64,000 nt of DNA from Desulfofundulus luciae. GTDB taxonomy: Bacteria > Bacillota > Desulfotomaculia > Desulfotomaculales > Desulfovirgulaceae. Below are positions 33,903-43,662 of this stretch, one piece after another; positions within the stretch are counted from its first letter, which is position 1; each line of letters begins with the position of its first letter. Where the stretch lies: contig NZ_JAUSUX010000002.1 in NCBI RefSeq assembly GCF_030813795.1, positions 62,001-126,000 on the forward strand, in the 5' to 3' direction. Under the pieces are notes generated by a model, which was given only the letters and a program-made list of their open reading frames with translations, did not search any database and was not told where the DNA came from. The translations under genes were made by a program, and so were the position numbers.

Positions 33903-36900
33903 ATGGAGTCAACCGGTATCTCTCCGGAAGGGAAGGGCCTGCGGTCCCGCCGCTGGCTCCTCTCCTACAAGACATCTTCAACTCTCATCGACGGCCGCCC
34001 GGTGGACATGCTGCACGATTTTTACATACCCGCCCTGCGCCTGGCGGTGCGGTACGACCGGGTGGCCGGGTATTTCCGCTCGTCCTCCCTGGCCGCCGCC
34101 TCCATGGGCTTCTCTGCCTTTGCCGGCCGGCGGGGCAAAATGCGCCTCATCGTCGGTGCCGACCTGGAACCGGAAGACGTAAAGGCCATCCTGGCCGGTG
34201 ACAGGGAGCGGCTGGCGGCGAGGTTGAATGGTGAGCTCGACCGGCCCGCGCCCTGGCCGGAGGGCGTGCAAAACGGCGTAACGCTCCTGGCCTGGATGGT
34301 GGCCCACGGGTACCTGGAGGTTCGCGTGGCCTTCCGGGTGCACAAAGAGACCGGCGAGCCGCTTCCCTTCGATGCGGTGGACGACGGCTACGTGCACGAA
34401 AAATGGTTTGTTCTGCACGATGAATTCGGCAACCGCCTGTACGGGGCGGGTACGCTCAACGAATCAAAAACGGCCCTTATCCTTAATGCCGAGAATATCG
34501 ATATCCACTGCGACTGGTGGGGGGAGACGGACCGCCGGCGGGTCGATGAAGCCGTGGAAGCTTTTGAAAACCTCTGGCAGGGCCGGGTCCCCCACCTGCC
34601 GGTAATGACCCTGCCGGAGGCGGTTAAGCGGCGCCTGGTCCGGATTGCGGAAAGGGCCAGCCGCCCGGTGGAGATTGACGGCACCAGTGCCGCCTCCGGG
34701 GCGGTGGAACCGCCTCCGGCCATGGAGCGGCTGCGGTTTGCCGTTTTGCGCGACGCGCCGAAAATGCCCGGCGGCCGGTTCGTGGGCATAAAGACCGCGC
34801 CTGTGGAACCGTGGCCGCATCAGGCCGTGGTCGTGCGCAGGCTGGTGGAAACCTGGCCGCACTCTTATCTACTGTGCGACGAGGTGGGCCTGGGCAAGAC
34901 CATCGAAGCCGGGCTGGCGTTCCGCTCCCTGTACCTTTCGGGCCTGGTGAAGCGCATCCTCATTGCCGCACCGGCCGGCCTTACCCGGCAGTGGCAGCGC
35001 CAGATGGCGTCCAGGGTCCTGCTTTCCTTCGGCCGGGCGCGCACCAGCCCGGAGATCTCCCATGAATACATCTTCCCGCTTGCAGAGAACCGGGCGGCGG
35101 CATCGATTTACGAGCCGGACCTGGTCATCGTGTCCACAGGGCTGCTCGCCCGCCGGGAACGGGCAGCGGCCCTCAAGAGCGCCGTACCATTCGACATTGC
35201 CCTGGTGGATGAAGCGCACGCGCTCCGGCGGAAGAACCCCCAGGGTGGCCTGCAGGAGCACCCGGAATACGGGCACCTCTACCTGGCTGTGCGCGATTAC
35301 CTGCGGGCCAGGGCGCGCAGCCTGTGGCTGGCCACCGCCACACCCATGCAGATCGACCCCGTGGAGGTGTGCGACCTGCTGGCCCTGACCAACCGGGCCG
35401 GTGTCTTCCAGTTCGACCCGGCACTGACCATGCAGTATTACGAGATCCTGGGCAGGCTCGTGCGCGGGCAGGAGGCCGGCGTTCAGGAGTGGGAGCTCCT
35501 GCGGCGCTCCGTGCGGGCAGTGAAAATGCAGGACCCGGTGCTCTGGGATTTTCTCGAGAAAAGTGTCATCGACGGGCGCATCCGGACGGCGGTGCGGCAG
35601 TGGCTTGAATACGGGCGGGTTCCCCGGGGCAGGGACCGGGAGTTAATGTACCGCCTGATTTTCAGCGCGTCGCCGCTCTCGCGGGTGATGCTGCGCCATA
35701 CCCGGCGCCTGCTGGAAATCTACCGCGACAACGGTCAGCTGCAGCAGAACCTACCCCGGCGCCACATTTTGCCTGTGCCCCGGATCGTCATTACCCCGCT
35801 GGAGCGGCGTATCTACGACCGGCTGGAAGAATACTGCGCCGGCCTGGCCGGCCAGCTCAGCGGGCGTAAAGACCAGCAGACCCGCCAGATGGTCAGTTTC
35901 CTGCTGAGCTTTTTGCGCCTCCGGTTCGCCTCCAGCCTGTATGCGCTCCGCGAGACCCTGCGGCGGCGCCTGCGCAAGGTGGAAGCCACGCTGAAAAATC
36001 AGCTCGTTGAAGAGGCAGGTGAACCCGAACCTGAATTTTTCCCGCTTGCGCACCCGGTATTTGAGGATGAAATCGAGGACGACCTGCCCTTAGCCTCCGA
36101 ATCCCTGTTGAAGAACAGGACTCCGGCTGACCTGGAATGGGAGCGGGACCGTCTTAAAACCATGCTCGAGGAAATGGCCGACATTAACGGGCCTTCGTCT
36201 AAAATGAAGGTTCTTTTGGACACCCTGGACCGGCGCCGGGACCGGCAGACCGGACGCATCCGGCAGACCGTCGTCTTCACCCGTTTTTACGATACGCTCA
36301 GGGATATCGTTACCCGGCTGCTCAAGGCCGATCCGCAGATGCTCATCGGCACCTATGCAGGGCGGGAAGCCGGGTATTACGACCCCGGGCGGGGGGAGAT
36401 GATCCCGGTGGACCACGAAGAGGTGAAGGAGCGGTTCCTGCGCGGCGAGATCGACGTCCTTGTCTGTACGGATGCGGCGGCGGAAGGTTTAAACCTGCAG
36501 ACCGCCGACCTGCTGGTCAACTACGATCTGGGCTGGAACCCGATGAAAGTGGAGCAGCGGATCGGGCGCATCGACCGCATCGGGCAGAAGCACGAGGACA
36601 TCCATGTTCTCAACCTCTGTTATTCGGGTAGTGCCGAGGAAGAGGTTTATATCCGCCTGCTGTCCCGCCTGGCCCGGGCCAACATGATCGTGGGCACGCA
36701 GCAGATCTCGCTGCTTCCGGTGGGACCGGAAGATTTTCAGGAGCTGGCCGAAGGAAAGCTCACTGCCGAAGGACTGTGGGCCCGCGCCAGGGAAAGGATT
36801 GAGGTCCTGCGCCGGCGGGTGGAGAGCATGGAGATCCGCCCGGAAGAACTTTACGAAATCTACATGCGGGTGGCCCGGTCCGGCAGCCGGCTGGCTGCGC

Positions 36901-37814
36901 CGGTGGACCTGCCGGCTATATGGGAGGCCCTGAGCGGATCGCAGTACCTGCGGAGCCTGGGATGTACCGTATCCCTGGAGCCCTGGCCGCATCTTACGCT
37001 TTCCGGTATAGACGGCGTGCCGGATGGCTCAGTCCTCACCGTTTCCCGGGAGCTTTACGAGGAAGGCCTGGCCGGCGGTGGAGTGCGCGTTCATTTTGCC
37101 TCGTACGGCGATCCCTTCTTCGATGCTGTCCTGGAACAGTTCGGCAGGTTCGGGCTGCCCGGGTGCGTGCGGCGGGTAGCCGTTAAAGTTCCCGGCATGA
37201 ATGATGTGGAGATGGTGGGTTACGCGGCGGCCTGCCGCGGGGCCGGTGGCGTGCGCGAGGTCCGGCTCATCCGGGGATGGAGCGACCTGGAGGGTCTTTG
37301 CCTGGCGGAGGAGGAATCCCTGGCAGAAGCGGAGGTCGCACTGCTGCGGGAAAAACTGGAGCTGCTGGCCCGGGAAGAGTTCGCACCCTGCCTGGCGGCG
37401 GAGCGGATCGAACGGGAGAACATCCGCGCCGCCCGGGCGCAGGAGATGTTCAATTTCCTGGTGGCCGGCGACCTCATCGAGACGGTGGCGCGGCCTGCCG
37501 GGGAAGGGGCGTTTTTCTGGCCGATCCTGCGCGAAGCCGCCTCTCGGGTGGAGGAGCGGGAGCAGATCCTGGCCGGCGGGCTGCCGGCGGAGGTCCTCAG
37601 GGCAATTGCCGGGGAGCTGCTGTTCGACTGCCAGGTGCCCGCTGCCGGCGGCAAAGCTAGTGTCCTGGTGCCGCGCGTCCTGGCCCGGGCGGCCGTCGAC
37701 GCCGCCAGCCGCCTGGCGGACAGTATGAAGGTGCGCAAAAGTGAGCTCCGTGTTGATACGGTGCTGGCGCGCCTTAAGCGCGAAGCAGAGGCCAGATGGC
37801 GGCAAATACGTTAG
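33903..37814 (+). CDS. PLD-SNF2 helicase of the defence cassette
   Basis: 1303 residues. The N-terminal 230 form a phospholipase D-like domain with one H-x-K motif (His165, Lys167) and the downstream G-x-x-N-E-S segment; the usual Asp after H-x-K-x4 is a His, so the site is atypical. Then come the SNF2 helicase motifs: GLGKTIEAG (Lys332), DEAH (Asp436) and QRIGRIDRIGQ (Gln885). About 350 further residues of unknown fold follow. A translocase with a nuclease-like head fits the effector of a methylation-based defence system. It starts 13 bases after the methylase with GGGGAGGAG upstream. Confidence 0.85.
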   Translation: MESTGISPEGKGLRSRRWLLSYKTSSTLIDGRPVDMLHDFYIPALRLAVRYDRVAGYFRSSSLAAASMGFSAFAGRRGKMRLIVGADLEPEDVKAILAGDRERLAARLNGELDRPAPWPEGVQNGVTLLAWMVAHGYLEVRVAFRVHKETGEPLPFDAVDDGYVHEKWFVLHDEFGNRLYGAGTLNESKTALILNAENIDIHCDWWGETDRRRVDEAVEAFENLWQGRVPHLPVMTLPEAVKRRLVRIAERASRPVEIDGTSAASGAVEPPPAMERLRFAVLRDAPKMPGGRFVGIKTAPVEPWPHQAVVVRRLVETWPHSYLLCDEVGLGKTIEAGLAFRSLYLSGLVKRILIAAPAGLTRQWQRQMASRVLLSFGRARTSPEISHEYIFPLAENRAAASIYEPDLVIVSTGLLARRERAAALKSAVPFDIALVDEAHALRRKNPQGGLQEHPEYGHLYLAVRDYLRARARSLWLATATPMQIDPVEVCDLLALTNRAGVFQFDPALTMQYYEILGRLVRGQEAGVQEWELLRRSVRAVKMQDPVLWDFLEKSVIDGRIRTAVRQWLEYGRVPRGRDRELMYRLIFSASPLSRVMLRHTRRLLEIYRDNGQLQQNLPRRHILPVPRIVITPLERRIYDRLEEYCAGLAGQLSGRKDQQTRQMVSFLLSFLRLRFASSLYALRETLRRRLRKVEATLKNQLVEEAGEPEPEFFPLAHPVFEDEIEDDLPLASESLLKNRTPADLEWERDRLKTMLEEMADINGPSSKMKVLLDTLDRRRDRQTGRIRQTVVFTRFYDTLRDIVTRLLKADPQMLIGTYAGREAGYYDPGRGEMIPVDHEEVKERFLRGEIDVLVCTDAAAEGLNLQTADLLVNYDLGWNPMKVEQRIGRIDRIGQKHEDIHVLNLCYSGSAEEEVYIRLLSRLARANMIVGTQQISLLPVGPEDFQELAEGKLTAEGLWARARERIEVLRRRVESMEIRPEELYEIYMRVARSGSRLAAPVDLPAIWEALSGSQYLRSLGCTVSLEPWPHLTLSGIDGVPDGSVLTVSRELYEEGLAGGGVRVHFASYGDPFFDAVLEQFGRFGLPGCVRRVAVKVPGMNDVEMVGYAAACRGAGGVREVRLIRGWSDLEGLCLAEEESLAEAEVALLREKLELLAREEFAPCLAAERIERENIRAARAQEMFNFLVAGDLIETVARPAGEGAFFWPILREAASRVEEREQILAGGLPAEVLRAIAGELLFDCQVPAAGGKASVLVPRVLARAAVDAASRLADSMKVRKSELRVDTVLARLKREAEARWRQIR

Positions 37815-37823
37815 AAAACCCCC

Positions 37824-38004
37824 GGCTTCCGTGCCGGAACTGAATGTCTCCCTCAGCATGGGTGGAGCAATTGCCGGACGTGTTTTAATTGATGACGACC
37901 GCGACCTGGAACGGCTCATCAGCCTCGCTGACCAGCTTCTTTTAGAGGGCAAGCGCCGGGGTAAGAAGACGGCCCTGATCCGGTGTGCGGAAAACTTGTC
38001 TTTC
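37824..38004 (+). pseudogene. GGDEF 3'-end fragment (copy A of a dispersed repeat)
   Basis: It encodes the last ~60 residues of a GGDEF domain (ELNVSLSMGGAIAGRVLID, LEGKRRGKKTALIRCAENLSF) and is almost identical to the end of the gene at 49606-51060. No start or catalytic GGDEF motif is present. It begins 10 bases after the helicase stop, marking the right edge of the defence cassette. Confidence 0.85.
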
Positions 38005-38062
38005 ATAACTGAAGGAAAAACGAACCACTGTAGTTCCAACGGGAATTGTGAGGAAGACGTAA

Positions 38063-38090
38063 CCCGGCACTCAGAAGTCTGAGTGCCGGG
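38063..38090 (+). terminator. Perfect palindrome, bidirectional terminator
   Basis: A 13-bp perfect inverted repeat (CCCGGCACTCAGA and its complement) between the plus-strand cassette end and the minus-strand efflux operon end, followed by a T-rich tail. Confidence 0.75.
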
Positions 38091-38119
38091 TGGTTTACTT
38101 TTGCGCTTGCTCTGGTTTG

Positions 38120-38413
38120 CTAAATAACCGTTAAAACTGGCAGCACAAAGACCTTAAAGCCTTTACCGTCAAGCCGTAAGGAAAATTTTTTAAGCTCCGC
38201 CAGGATCCTTTCTTGATCGTCATCGCCGACTACCGCCGCTACGGCACAGTTGAACCCCGGCCATACCGGATCGTCCAGCCTGGGCTCACTGTTTTCCCCT
38301 TTGCCCAGTACCCTGTCCCATTTGGTAAAGCCCGTAACCCCCAGCGAATTGAGCATCTCCATTACGTCCTCGTCAAAATCCACATCATAGGTAATAAAAA
38401 GCAGCTTCATCAC
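38120..38413 (-). CDS. Small RND-transporter-associated protein (PG0541-like)
   Basis: 97 residues with a P-II-like alternating pattern (MKLLFITYDVDFDEDVMEML, VAAVVGDDDQERILAELKKF). Proteins annotated as PG0541-family transporter-associated are encoded after HAE1-type RND pumps, which matches this location, 57 bases after the pump gene. The role, perhaps as a regulatory subunit, is unknown. Last gene of the minus-strand efflux operon. Confidence 0.6.
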   Translation of the reverse strand: MMKLLFITYDVDFDEDVMEMLNSLGVTGFTKWDRVLGKGENSEPRLDDPVWPGFNCAVAAVVGDDDQERILAELKKFSLRLDGKGFKVFVLPVLTVI

Positions 38414-38470
38414 CGCACCCCTTTAGAAAACAGAACCTGGCAAAAACCGCAGATCCTCATGTGCAGGTCA

Positions 38471-41400
38471 TCAGGAGAACTTTACGCTTACCTTTTGAAT
38501 GCCGGCCGTCTTGCAGAGTTTTCTCTCCTCAAACAGGCAGTAAACCGTAGGGATCAGCACCAGGGTGACCAGGGTGGATACGGCCAGCCCTCCCATCATG
38601 GTGATTCCCAGCGGGTTCCATATTTCCGCTCCTACCCCTCTGGAAATGGCCAGCGGCAGCATGCCGAAAAACATGGCGGCGGTAGTCATCAGGATTGGTC
38701 TTAACCTGTTGCGCCCGGCATTGGTTATTGCTTCCCGTAAAGGCTGGCCCCTGCTTTGCAACAGGTGGGTATAGTCGACCAAAATAATGGCGTTCTTAAC
38801 TACAATTCCGGTTAACATGATAATGCCCATGAAAGAAATCAGGCTTAAGGTCGTCCCGGTCAAATAAAAGGCGTAAAATACCCCCGTTAAAGCAAAGGGC
38901 ACAGAAAACATCACGATCAAGGGATCCCGGAAATTGCCGTACAACGAGGCCATAACCATGTAAACAAGAACAATTCCCAGGACCAGCAACAGGCTGAGAT
39001 CCTTAAAGGCTTTTTGCTGCTCTTCAACTTCTCCGCCGAAGTTGACTGAAATCCCCGGCGGTATATCCATATTTTTAAGAGCATCTCTGATGTCGTTGGT
39101 GATTTCCCCCAGAGAACGGCCGTACTTATCTGCCTCTACCTTGACGATCCGCTGGCGGTTTTTCCTTTCAATTTCTACAGGTCCCTCACCACATTTTATT
39201 TCGGCGATATTTTTCAATTTAATCATCCTGCCGTCGGGAGTAAAAATCGGCACTTCCGGCAAATTTTCCAGCTTGTTTTTGTCCGCCTCGCTCAGGCGGG
39301 TGAAAATATCAAAGCTATCGCCCGCATCGCGGAATTCGGTAGGATTATCGCCATAAAAATAGTTGCGGACCGTACCTGCGATCGTAGCAATGTTTAGCCC
39401 GAAAGAGGCTGCTTTTTCGCGATCCACCTCCACCCAGATTTCCGGCCGGGGATCTTTTTGACTGAGGGAAACATCCGCCGTGCCGGGGACTTCCTTAACA
39501 ATCTTTTTCACCTGTTCGGCCACTTCGAGGTTCGTGTTCAGGTCGGGGCCCGCGACTTCAATGACGATTGGCTTTCCGCCGCCCATCATGAGCGAGGAAA
39601 TCTGGCTCGTGGCAGTAACCTTCATCCGGCTAATGCCCGGTATTTTTTCCAGTTGTTCTCTTAATTTGCTGGCAATATCACTGGCGTTGCGCTCCCTCTT
39701 ATCTCTGTCCACCAGTTTAAAACCAATCGTTCCCACGTTGGGTCCTTCGTCCATGCCCAGGGCCGCGCCGAATCCCTCTTCGCTCTGCCCGTCAAAAGCG
39801 TAAGAGTGCCTGAATTCCTCCGGTTTTACTATTTCACCAATGGTTTGCAGCATTTTTTCAATAACCCTGTTTGTTTCTTCTATTCTTGTTCCTTCCGGCA
39901 GGCGAAATTCAATGTTGACATCCCCGGAATCCATATCCGGTACAAAACTGGTGCCTATAAAAGGAACCAGGGCGAGGCTGCTGGCAAAAATCGAGACGGC
40001 CAGGGTAATTACGGTCTTTTTGTGGGCCAGGGCCCAGCTGAGGACGCGGCCGTAAGCATCTTCAATAAGAACCAGGTATTTCTCTACAGTTGTGTAAAAT
40101 TTGCTCCAGAAGCTTTCTTTTGCCGCGGATTCTCTATTGCCGCTTCCCAGCCACTTTGCGGCCAGCATTGGCGTCATGGAGAGGGCAGTAAAAAGGGAAG
40201 CCAGCAGGGTCACGACAATCACAAACCCCAGTTCCTTAAAAAGCGTCCCTGTAATCCCCCCCACAAACATCAGCGGGACAAAAACCACCACGACCGTCAT
40301 GGTGGAAGCCGTCACGGCCATGCCCACTTCGCTTGCACCATAAATGGCGCTGGTTTTCGGCCGGCCGCCGCGCTCCAGGTGGCGGGTGATATTCTCCAGG
40401 ATCACAATCCCGTCATCGACCACCAGGCCGCAGGCAATGGCCAGCGACATCAGCGAAATCAGGTTTATAGTATGACCAAATAAAGAGAGCGGGATGAAAG
40501 CAGCCAGCAGGGAAAAGGGAATGGTCAGGGCGATGATGGCAGCCGCCTTAACTCTCCTTAAAAAGAGAATGGTTACGATTATTACGAGCAAAATAGCTCT
40601 TAATAATTCATCCTGTAAAGTTTTAACGGAACGTAAAATATCTTCGGAACTGTCCATTACGGTATTGACTTTCACGTCGGTGGGCAGGTTTTTTTCTATT
40701 TCTTTAAGTTTATCCCTGACACCCTGAACAACTTTTACGGTGTTTTTACCGGCCTGCTTTTGTAAAATAAGAACGATGGCCTTCTTCCCGTCCGCCCAGC
40801 CGTTAACGGTTTGTTCTTTATAGGCGTCTTCCACTTCGGCGACATCCTTAAGGTAAACAGGCCTGCCGCTAAAATAGCCGACGACCGTATTTTTTATTTC
40901 CTCTACGTCCCTGTACCTGGCCGGAATCCGGACAAAGTATTCCTGCGTGCCGGATTTTATACTGCCGGCCGGCAGGTTTAAGTTTTCTGCCGCCAGAACC
41001 TGTTTTACTTGTAACAAATTCAGGTGATAACCGTCTATTTTTTGAAGATCGAAATGAACATTTATTTGCCTCTCCATACCTCCGTACAGTTGAATGGCAC
41101 CAACTCCCGGAACGCGTTTTAATTCGTCGGCAATCTTTTTCTCGGTCAGATAATAAAGCCTCGGCCAGCTGGTATCCCCGGTGACGGTCATGACCAGGAT
41201 GGGGATGCTGGCGCTGCTGAACTTAAAAATTACCGGTTCTTCTGCATCGCCCGGCAGTTTCCTTTTGGCCAGATCCAGCTTGTCCCGTATGTCGTTGGTA
41301 GCTTCCTCCAGATCCGTGCCCCACTCAAACTTACAGGATACCAGGGAGAGATTATCCATGGACCTGGAGGTGAGCGTATCCAGGTTGTTTACCATATTGA

Positions 41401-41611
41401 GCTGATCTTCAATGTGCTTGGTGATTTCCGTTTCCACATCGGAAGCGCTGGCTCCCGGCCAGGCGGTCAGGACACTTACCACCGGCGGTTCGATGTCCGG
41501 AAGCAGATCGATGGGGAGCCTGGTTAGAGAAAGTGCTCCCAGAATAATTACGGCCAGGAAAAGCATTAAAGTGGCCACCGGCTGTTTAACAGAGAACTCA
41601 GGAAGCCTCAC
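38471..41611 (-). CDS. RND efflux pump permease (HAE1/AcrB type)
   Basis: About 1046 residues with the twelve-helix RND plan: a first helix after LPEFSVKQPV, a large extracytoplasmic loop, the second helix block with GLVVDDGIVILENI (motif with the proton-relay aspartates), then a repeat of loop and helices near the end (LTGIVVKNAIILVDY). It exports drugs or other hydrophobic compounds using the proton gradient, working with the adaptor encoded just upstream. The GTG at 41611 gives the usual RND N-terminus; a GTG at 41623 is possible. The start overlaps the adaptor gene, indicating translational coupling. No outer-membrane factor is encoded, as expected for a Firmicute. Confidence 0.92.
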   Translation of the reverse strand: MRLPEFSVKQPVATLMLFLAVIILGALSLTRLPIDLLPDIEPPVVSVLTAWPGASASDVETEITKHIEDQLNMVNNLDTLTSRSMDNLSLVSCKFEWGTDLEEATNDIRDKLDLAKRKLPGDAEEPVIFKFSSASIPILVMTVTGDTSWPRLYYLTEKKIADELKRVPGVGAIQLYGGMERQINVHFDLQKIDGYHLNLLQVKQVLAAENLNLPAGSIKSGTQEYFVRIPARYRDVEEIKNTVVGYFSGRPVYLKDVAEVEDAYKEQTVNGWADGKKAIVLILQKQAGKNTVKVVQGVRDKLKEIEKNLPTDVKVNTVMDSSEDILRSVKTLQDELLRAILLVIIVTILFLRRVKAAAIIALTIPFSLLAAFIPLSLFGHTINLISLMSLAIACGLVVDDGIVILENITRHLERGGRPKTSAIYGASEVGMAVTASTMTVVVVFVPLMFVGGITGTLFKELGFVIVVTLLASLFTALSMTPMLAAKWLGSGNRESAAKESFWSKFYTTVEKYLVLIEDAYGRVLSWALAHKKTVITLAVSIFASSLALVPFIGTSFVPDMDSGDVNIEFRLPEGTRIEETNRVIEKMLQTIGEIVKPEEFRHSYAFDGQSEEGFGAALGMDEGPNVGTIGFKLVDRDKRERNASDIASKLREQLEKIPGISRMKVTATSQISSLMMGGGKPIVIEVAGPDLNTNLEVAEQVKKIVKEVPGTADVSLSQKDPRPEIWVEVDREKAASFGLNIATIAGTVRNYFYGDNPTEFRDAGDSFDIFTRLSEADKNKLENLPEVPIFTPDGRMIKLKNIAEIKCGEGPVEIERKNRQRIVKVEADKYGRSLGEITNDIRDALKNMDIPPGISVNFGGEVEEQQKAFKDLSLLLVLGIVLVYMVMASLYGNFRDPLIVMFSVPFALTGVFYAFYLTGTTLSLISFMGIIMLTGIVVKNAIILVDYTHLLQSRGQPLREAITNAGRNRLRPILMTTAAMFFGMLPLAISRGVGAEIWNPLGITMMGGLAVSTLVTLVLIPTVYCLFEERKLCKTAGIQKVSVKFS

Positions 41612-42788
41612 TGCCCGCAGCACCTCTTTCTTCTATAGAAACGCGTGCACCGTCATAAAGCCGGTTCTGCCCTCTGGTAACGACCAGATCTTTTTCAGTT
41701 AAACCATCGGTTATCTCGGTAATATTACCCTGACTGATGCCCGTTTTTACGTTTTTTAAGATTGCTTTGTTATCTTTAACGATATATACAAAATAGCTTC
41801 CCGTTCCCGGCATTTTATTCAGGGATTCGGTGGGAACTGCCAGGGCTTTCCGTTCGCCTAAATATAATTTAATATGGGCAAACATGCCGGAACGAAGCTT
41901 ATACTCCTTATTGGGGATATGTATTTCAATCCCGGCTGTCCGGGTAGCCGGGTCGATGGTCGGGCTGATAACCGAGACAACCCCTTTAAAAACTTTTCCG
42001 GGAAAAGCATCTACGGTTACTTCTGCTTCTATCCCCTTTTTGAGATGGGGGAAGTCTTTTTCCGTTATGCTGCAGACGATTTTCAGCTCATCTTCCCGGG
42101 AAATGCGAATCACCGGTTTCGCCGTATCTGTCCGGTTCCCCTGCTCCACGTAACGGGCGGCTACAAATCCCGAAATGGGTGCATATATACTGTACTCGCG
42201 GTAAAGTACCTGCAGCTGGTTTAAAACTGCCTTCGCCTTTTCAACTTGCGCGCCCGCGAGTTTCTTTGATTCAACGGCAGCCCTGTACTGGGCATTTATA
42301 TGATCCAGTTCCTGTTTGGATACAGCATTTGCCTGGTAAAGATTTTCCACACGCAGGCGGTCTTTTTCTAACAGTTCCAGATTCGCCTCGCTCTGCCTTA
42401 ACCCGGCCTCCGCTGCAGCCAGGCCTGCCGTTGCCTCTTCAAGCTGGGCTTTTATGATATCATCTTCCAAAACAGCTATCAGGTCTCCTTTTTTAACGTA
42501 ATCGCCGGTTTCTACGTATATTTTCTCAATAATCTCCCCCCCAATCTTGGGGTGAACGTCTACCACGGCTGCCGGTTTGATTTCTCCTGTCAGTTCCAGT
42601 ACCCGTTGCAGGTTCGTTAATCTTGCTTCGGCCACCTGTACGGGTACGGTTTCCGTTTTGTTAACAGTAATCTTTTCCTTTTCACTATGCCGAACGTAAT
42701 TAAAGGCAGCAAACCCAACAAAGAGCAAGATCAAGATAAAAGCAGTGATGATCCCTGTTTTGCTTTTGAGAGCCACCTTGTCTTCCAA
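41598..42788 (-). CDS. RND periplasmic-adaptor-type subunit (MFP)
   Basis: 396 residues: an N-terminal membrane anchor (TGIITAFILILLFVGFAAFNYV), a lipoyl-like half-motif (VVDVHPKIGGEIIEKIYVETGDYVKKGDLIAVLEDD), a helical hairpin and a beta-barrel with the second lipoyl half (YAPISGFVAARYVEQGN). This is the membrane-fusion partner of the RND pump. The TTG at 42788 is chosen because AAGGAGG precedes it by eight bases and the anchor then follows directly; the frame to 42860 adds residues with no ribosome-binding site. It probably forms the pump complex across the wall-membrane space. Confidence 0.88.
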   Translation of the reverse strand: MEDKVALKSKTGIITAFILILLFVGFAAFNYVRHSEKEKITVNKTETVPVQVAEARLTNLQRVLELTGEIKPAAVVDVHPKIGGEIIEKIYVETGDYVKKGDLIAVLEDDIIKAQLEEATAGLAAAEAGLRQSEANLELLEKDRLRVENLYQANAVSKQELDHINAQYRAAVESKKLAGAQVEKAKAVLNQLQVLYREYSIYAPISGFVAARYVEQGNRTDTAKPVIRISREDELKIVCSITEKDFPHLKKGIEAEVTVDAFPGKVFKGVVSVISPTIDPATRTAGIEIHIPNKEYKLRSGMFAHIKLYLGERKALAVPTESLNKMPGTGSYFVYIVKDNKAILKNVKTGISQGNITEITDGLTEKDLVVTRGQNRLYDGARVSIEERGAAGSEAS

Positions 42789-42935
42789 AACGATAACCTC
42801 CTTCGCTGCCCGGCGCAAGATCCCCTCCGGCACCTTCGTGCAGGGGAAGCTGGCCGCCATCCGGTTAAATTCACCGTGGGTGCGTTTCCTCCGGGGCCGC
42901 GCGCCACTCCCTCTTCGGCGCGGCCATAAAACTCC

Positions 42936-43559
42936 TTAGCTGTGTAACAGATATATTCGTTCAAAGAAGATTTTCTCGATCAGGTCTGTGTCAACAGGAT
43001 GTCTACCGGGGTCTTCCATCCAGCAAAAAAGAAAGGCATTGCTTATACTGTCAAGGGCCAGGGCCAGGTAATACGGGTCAAGCGGGCGGAAAATCTTCTT
43101 TTGAATGCCTTTTTCAAAAACAGCAGCCAGCTTCTGGATTAGCTGGTCATAGAAACTGCGCAGCTCAGTTTCTAACCCCCTCCTGACGTTAAAGCTCACG
43201 CCGGCACCCGACACTGAAAAGTAAAGCCGCACCGACAGGATGTTTTCCATAAAAAGTTTACATTTTGTTTTTAGAAAGTTTTTTACCCTGGCATATTCGT
43301 CCCCCTTTTCTTCCAGCGCTTTCGATAACGCAGAATAAAACAGCATTGCCGTCTGCATTAAAATCTCTTTATACAGCTCCTCCTTATTTTTGAAGAACTT
43401 GTAAAGAGTGCCCACGGCAAATTCTGCCCGTGCGGCTATTTCGTGCATGGAAACGTTATGATAACCCTTTTGCGAGAATAACTCCAGCGCAGCCTGCAGG
43501 ATTTCCGCCCGGCGCTGCAGTTGTTCCCGCTCTCTTCTGGAAAGTTTATCCTTTTTCAT
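42936..43559 (-). CDS. TetR-family repressor of the efflux operon
   Basis: 207 residues. The N-terminal helix-turn-helix (ILQAALELFSQKGYHNVSMHEIAARAEFAVGTLYKFFKNKEELYKEI) is classic TetR; the C-terminal ligand domain is variable. It is the first gene of the minus-strand operon, 147 bases before the adaptor start, and probably represses the pump until a substrate binds. Two identical 11-base direct repeats just upstream are likely binding sites. The inducer is unknown. Confidence 0.88.
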   Translation of the reverse strand: MKKDKLSRREREQLQRRAEILQAALELFSQKGYHNVSMHEIAARAEFAVGTLYKFFKNKEELYKEILMQTAMLFYSALSKALEEKGDEYARVKNFLKTKCKLFMENILSVRLYFSVSGAGVSFNVRRGLETELRSFYDQLIQKLAAVFEKGIQKKIFRPLDPYYLALALDSISNAFLFCWMEDPGRHPVDTDLIEKIFFERIYLLHS

Positions 43560-43571
43560 TGTAGCCTCCAG

Positions 43572-43600
43572 GTAAATATGTAATTAAAAGTAAATATGTA
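43572..43600 (-). promoter_or_regulatory. Direct-repeat operator upstream of tetR gene
   Basis: GTAAATATGTA occurs at 43572-43582 and 43590-43600 with an 18-base period, placing both sites between the tetR start and its promoter. Confidence 0.5.
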
Positions 43601-43635
43601 TGAAGCTGGCATCACAAAATAAACTTTAGATTCAC

Positions 43636-43662
43636 TGTATAGCATTATGATTTTTTTGTCAA
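43636..43662 (-). promoter_or_regulatory. Putative promoter of the efflux operon
   Basis: On the minus strand, TTGACA (43662-43657), a 15-base spacer and TATACA (43641-43636). The spacer is short, so strength is uncertain. The 11-base repeats lie just downstream. Confidence 0.5.
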
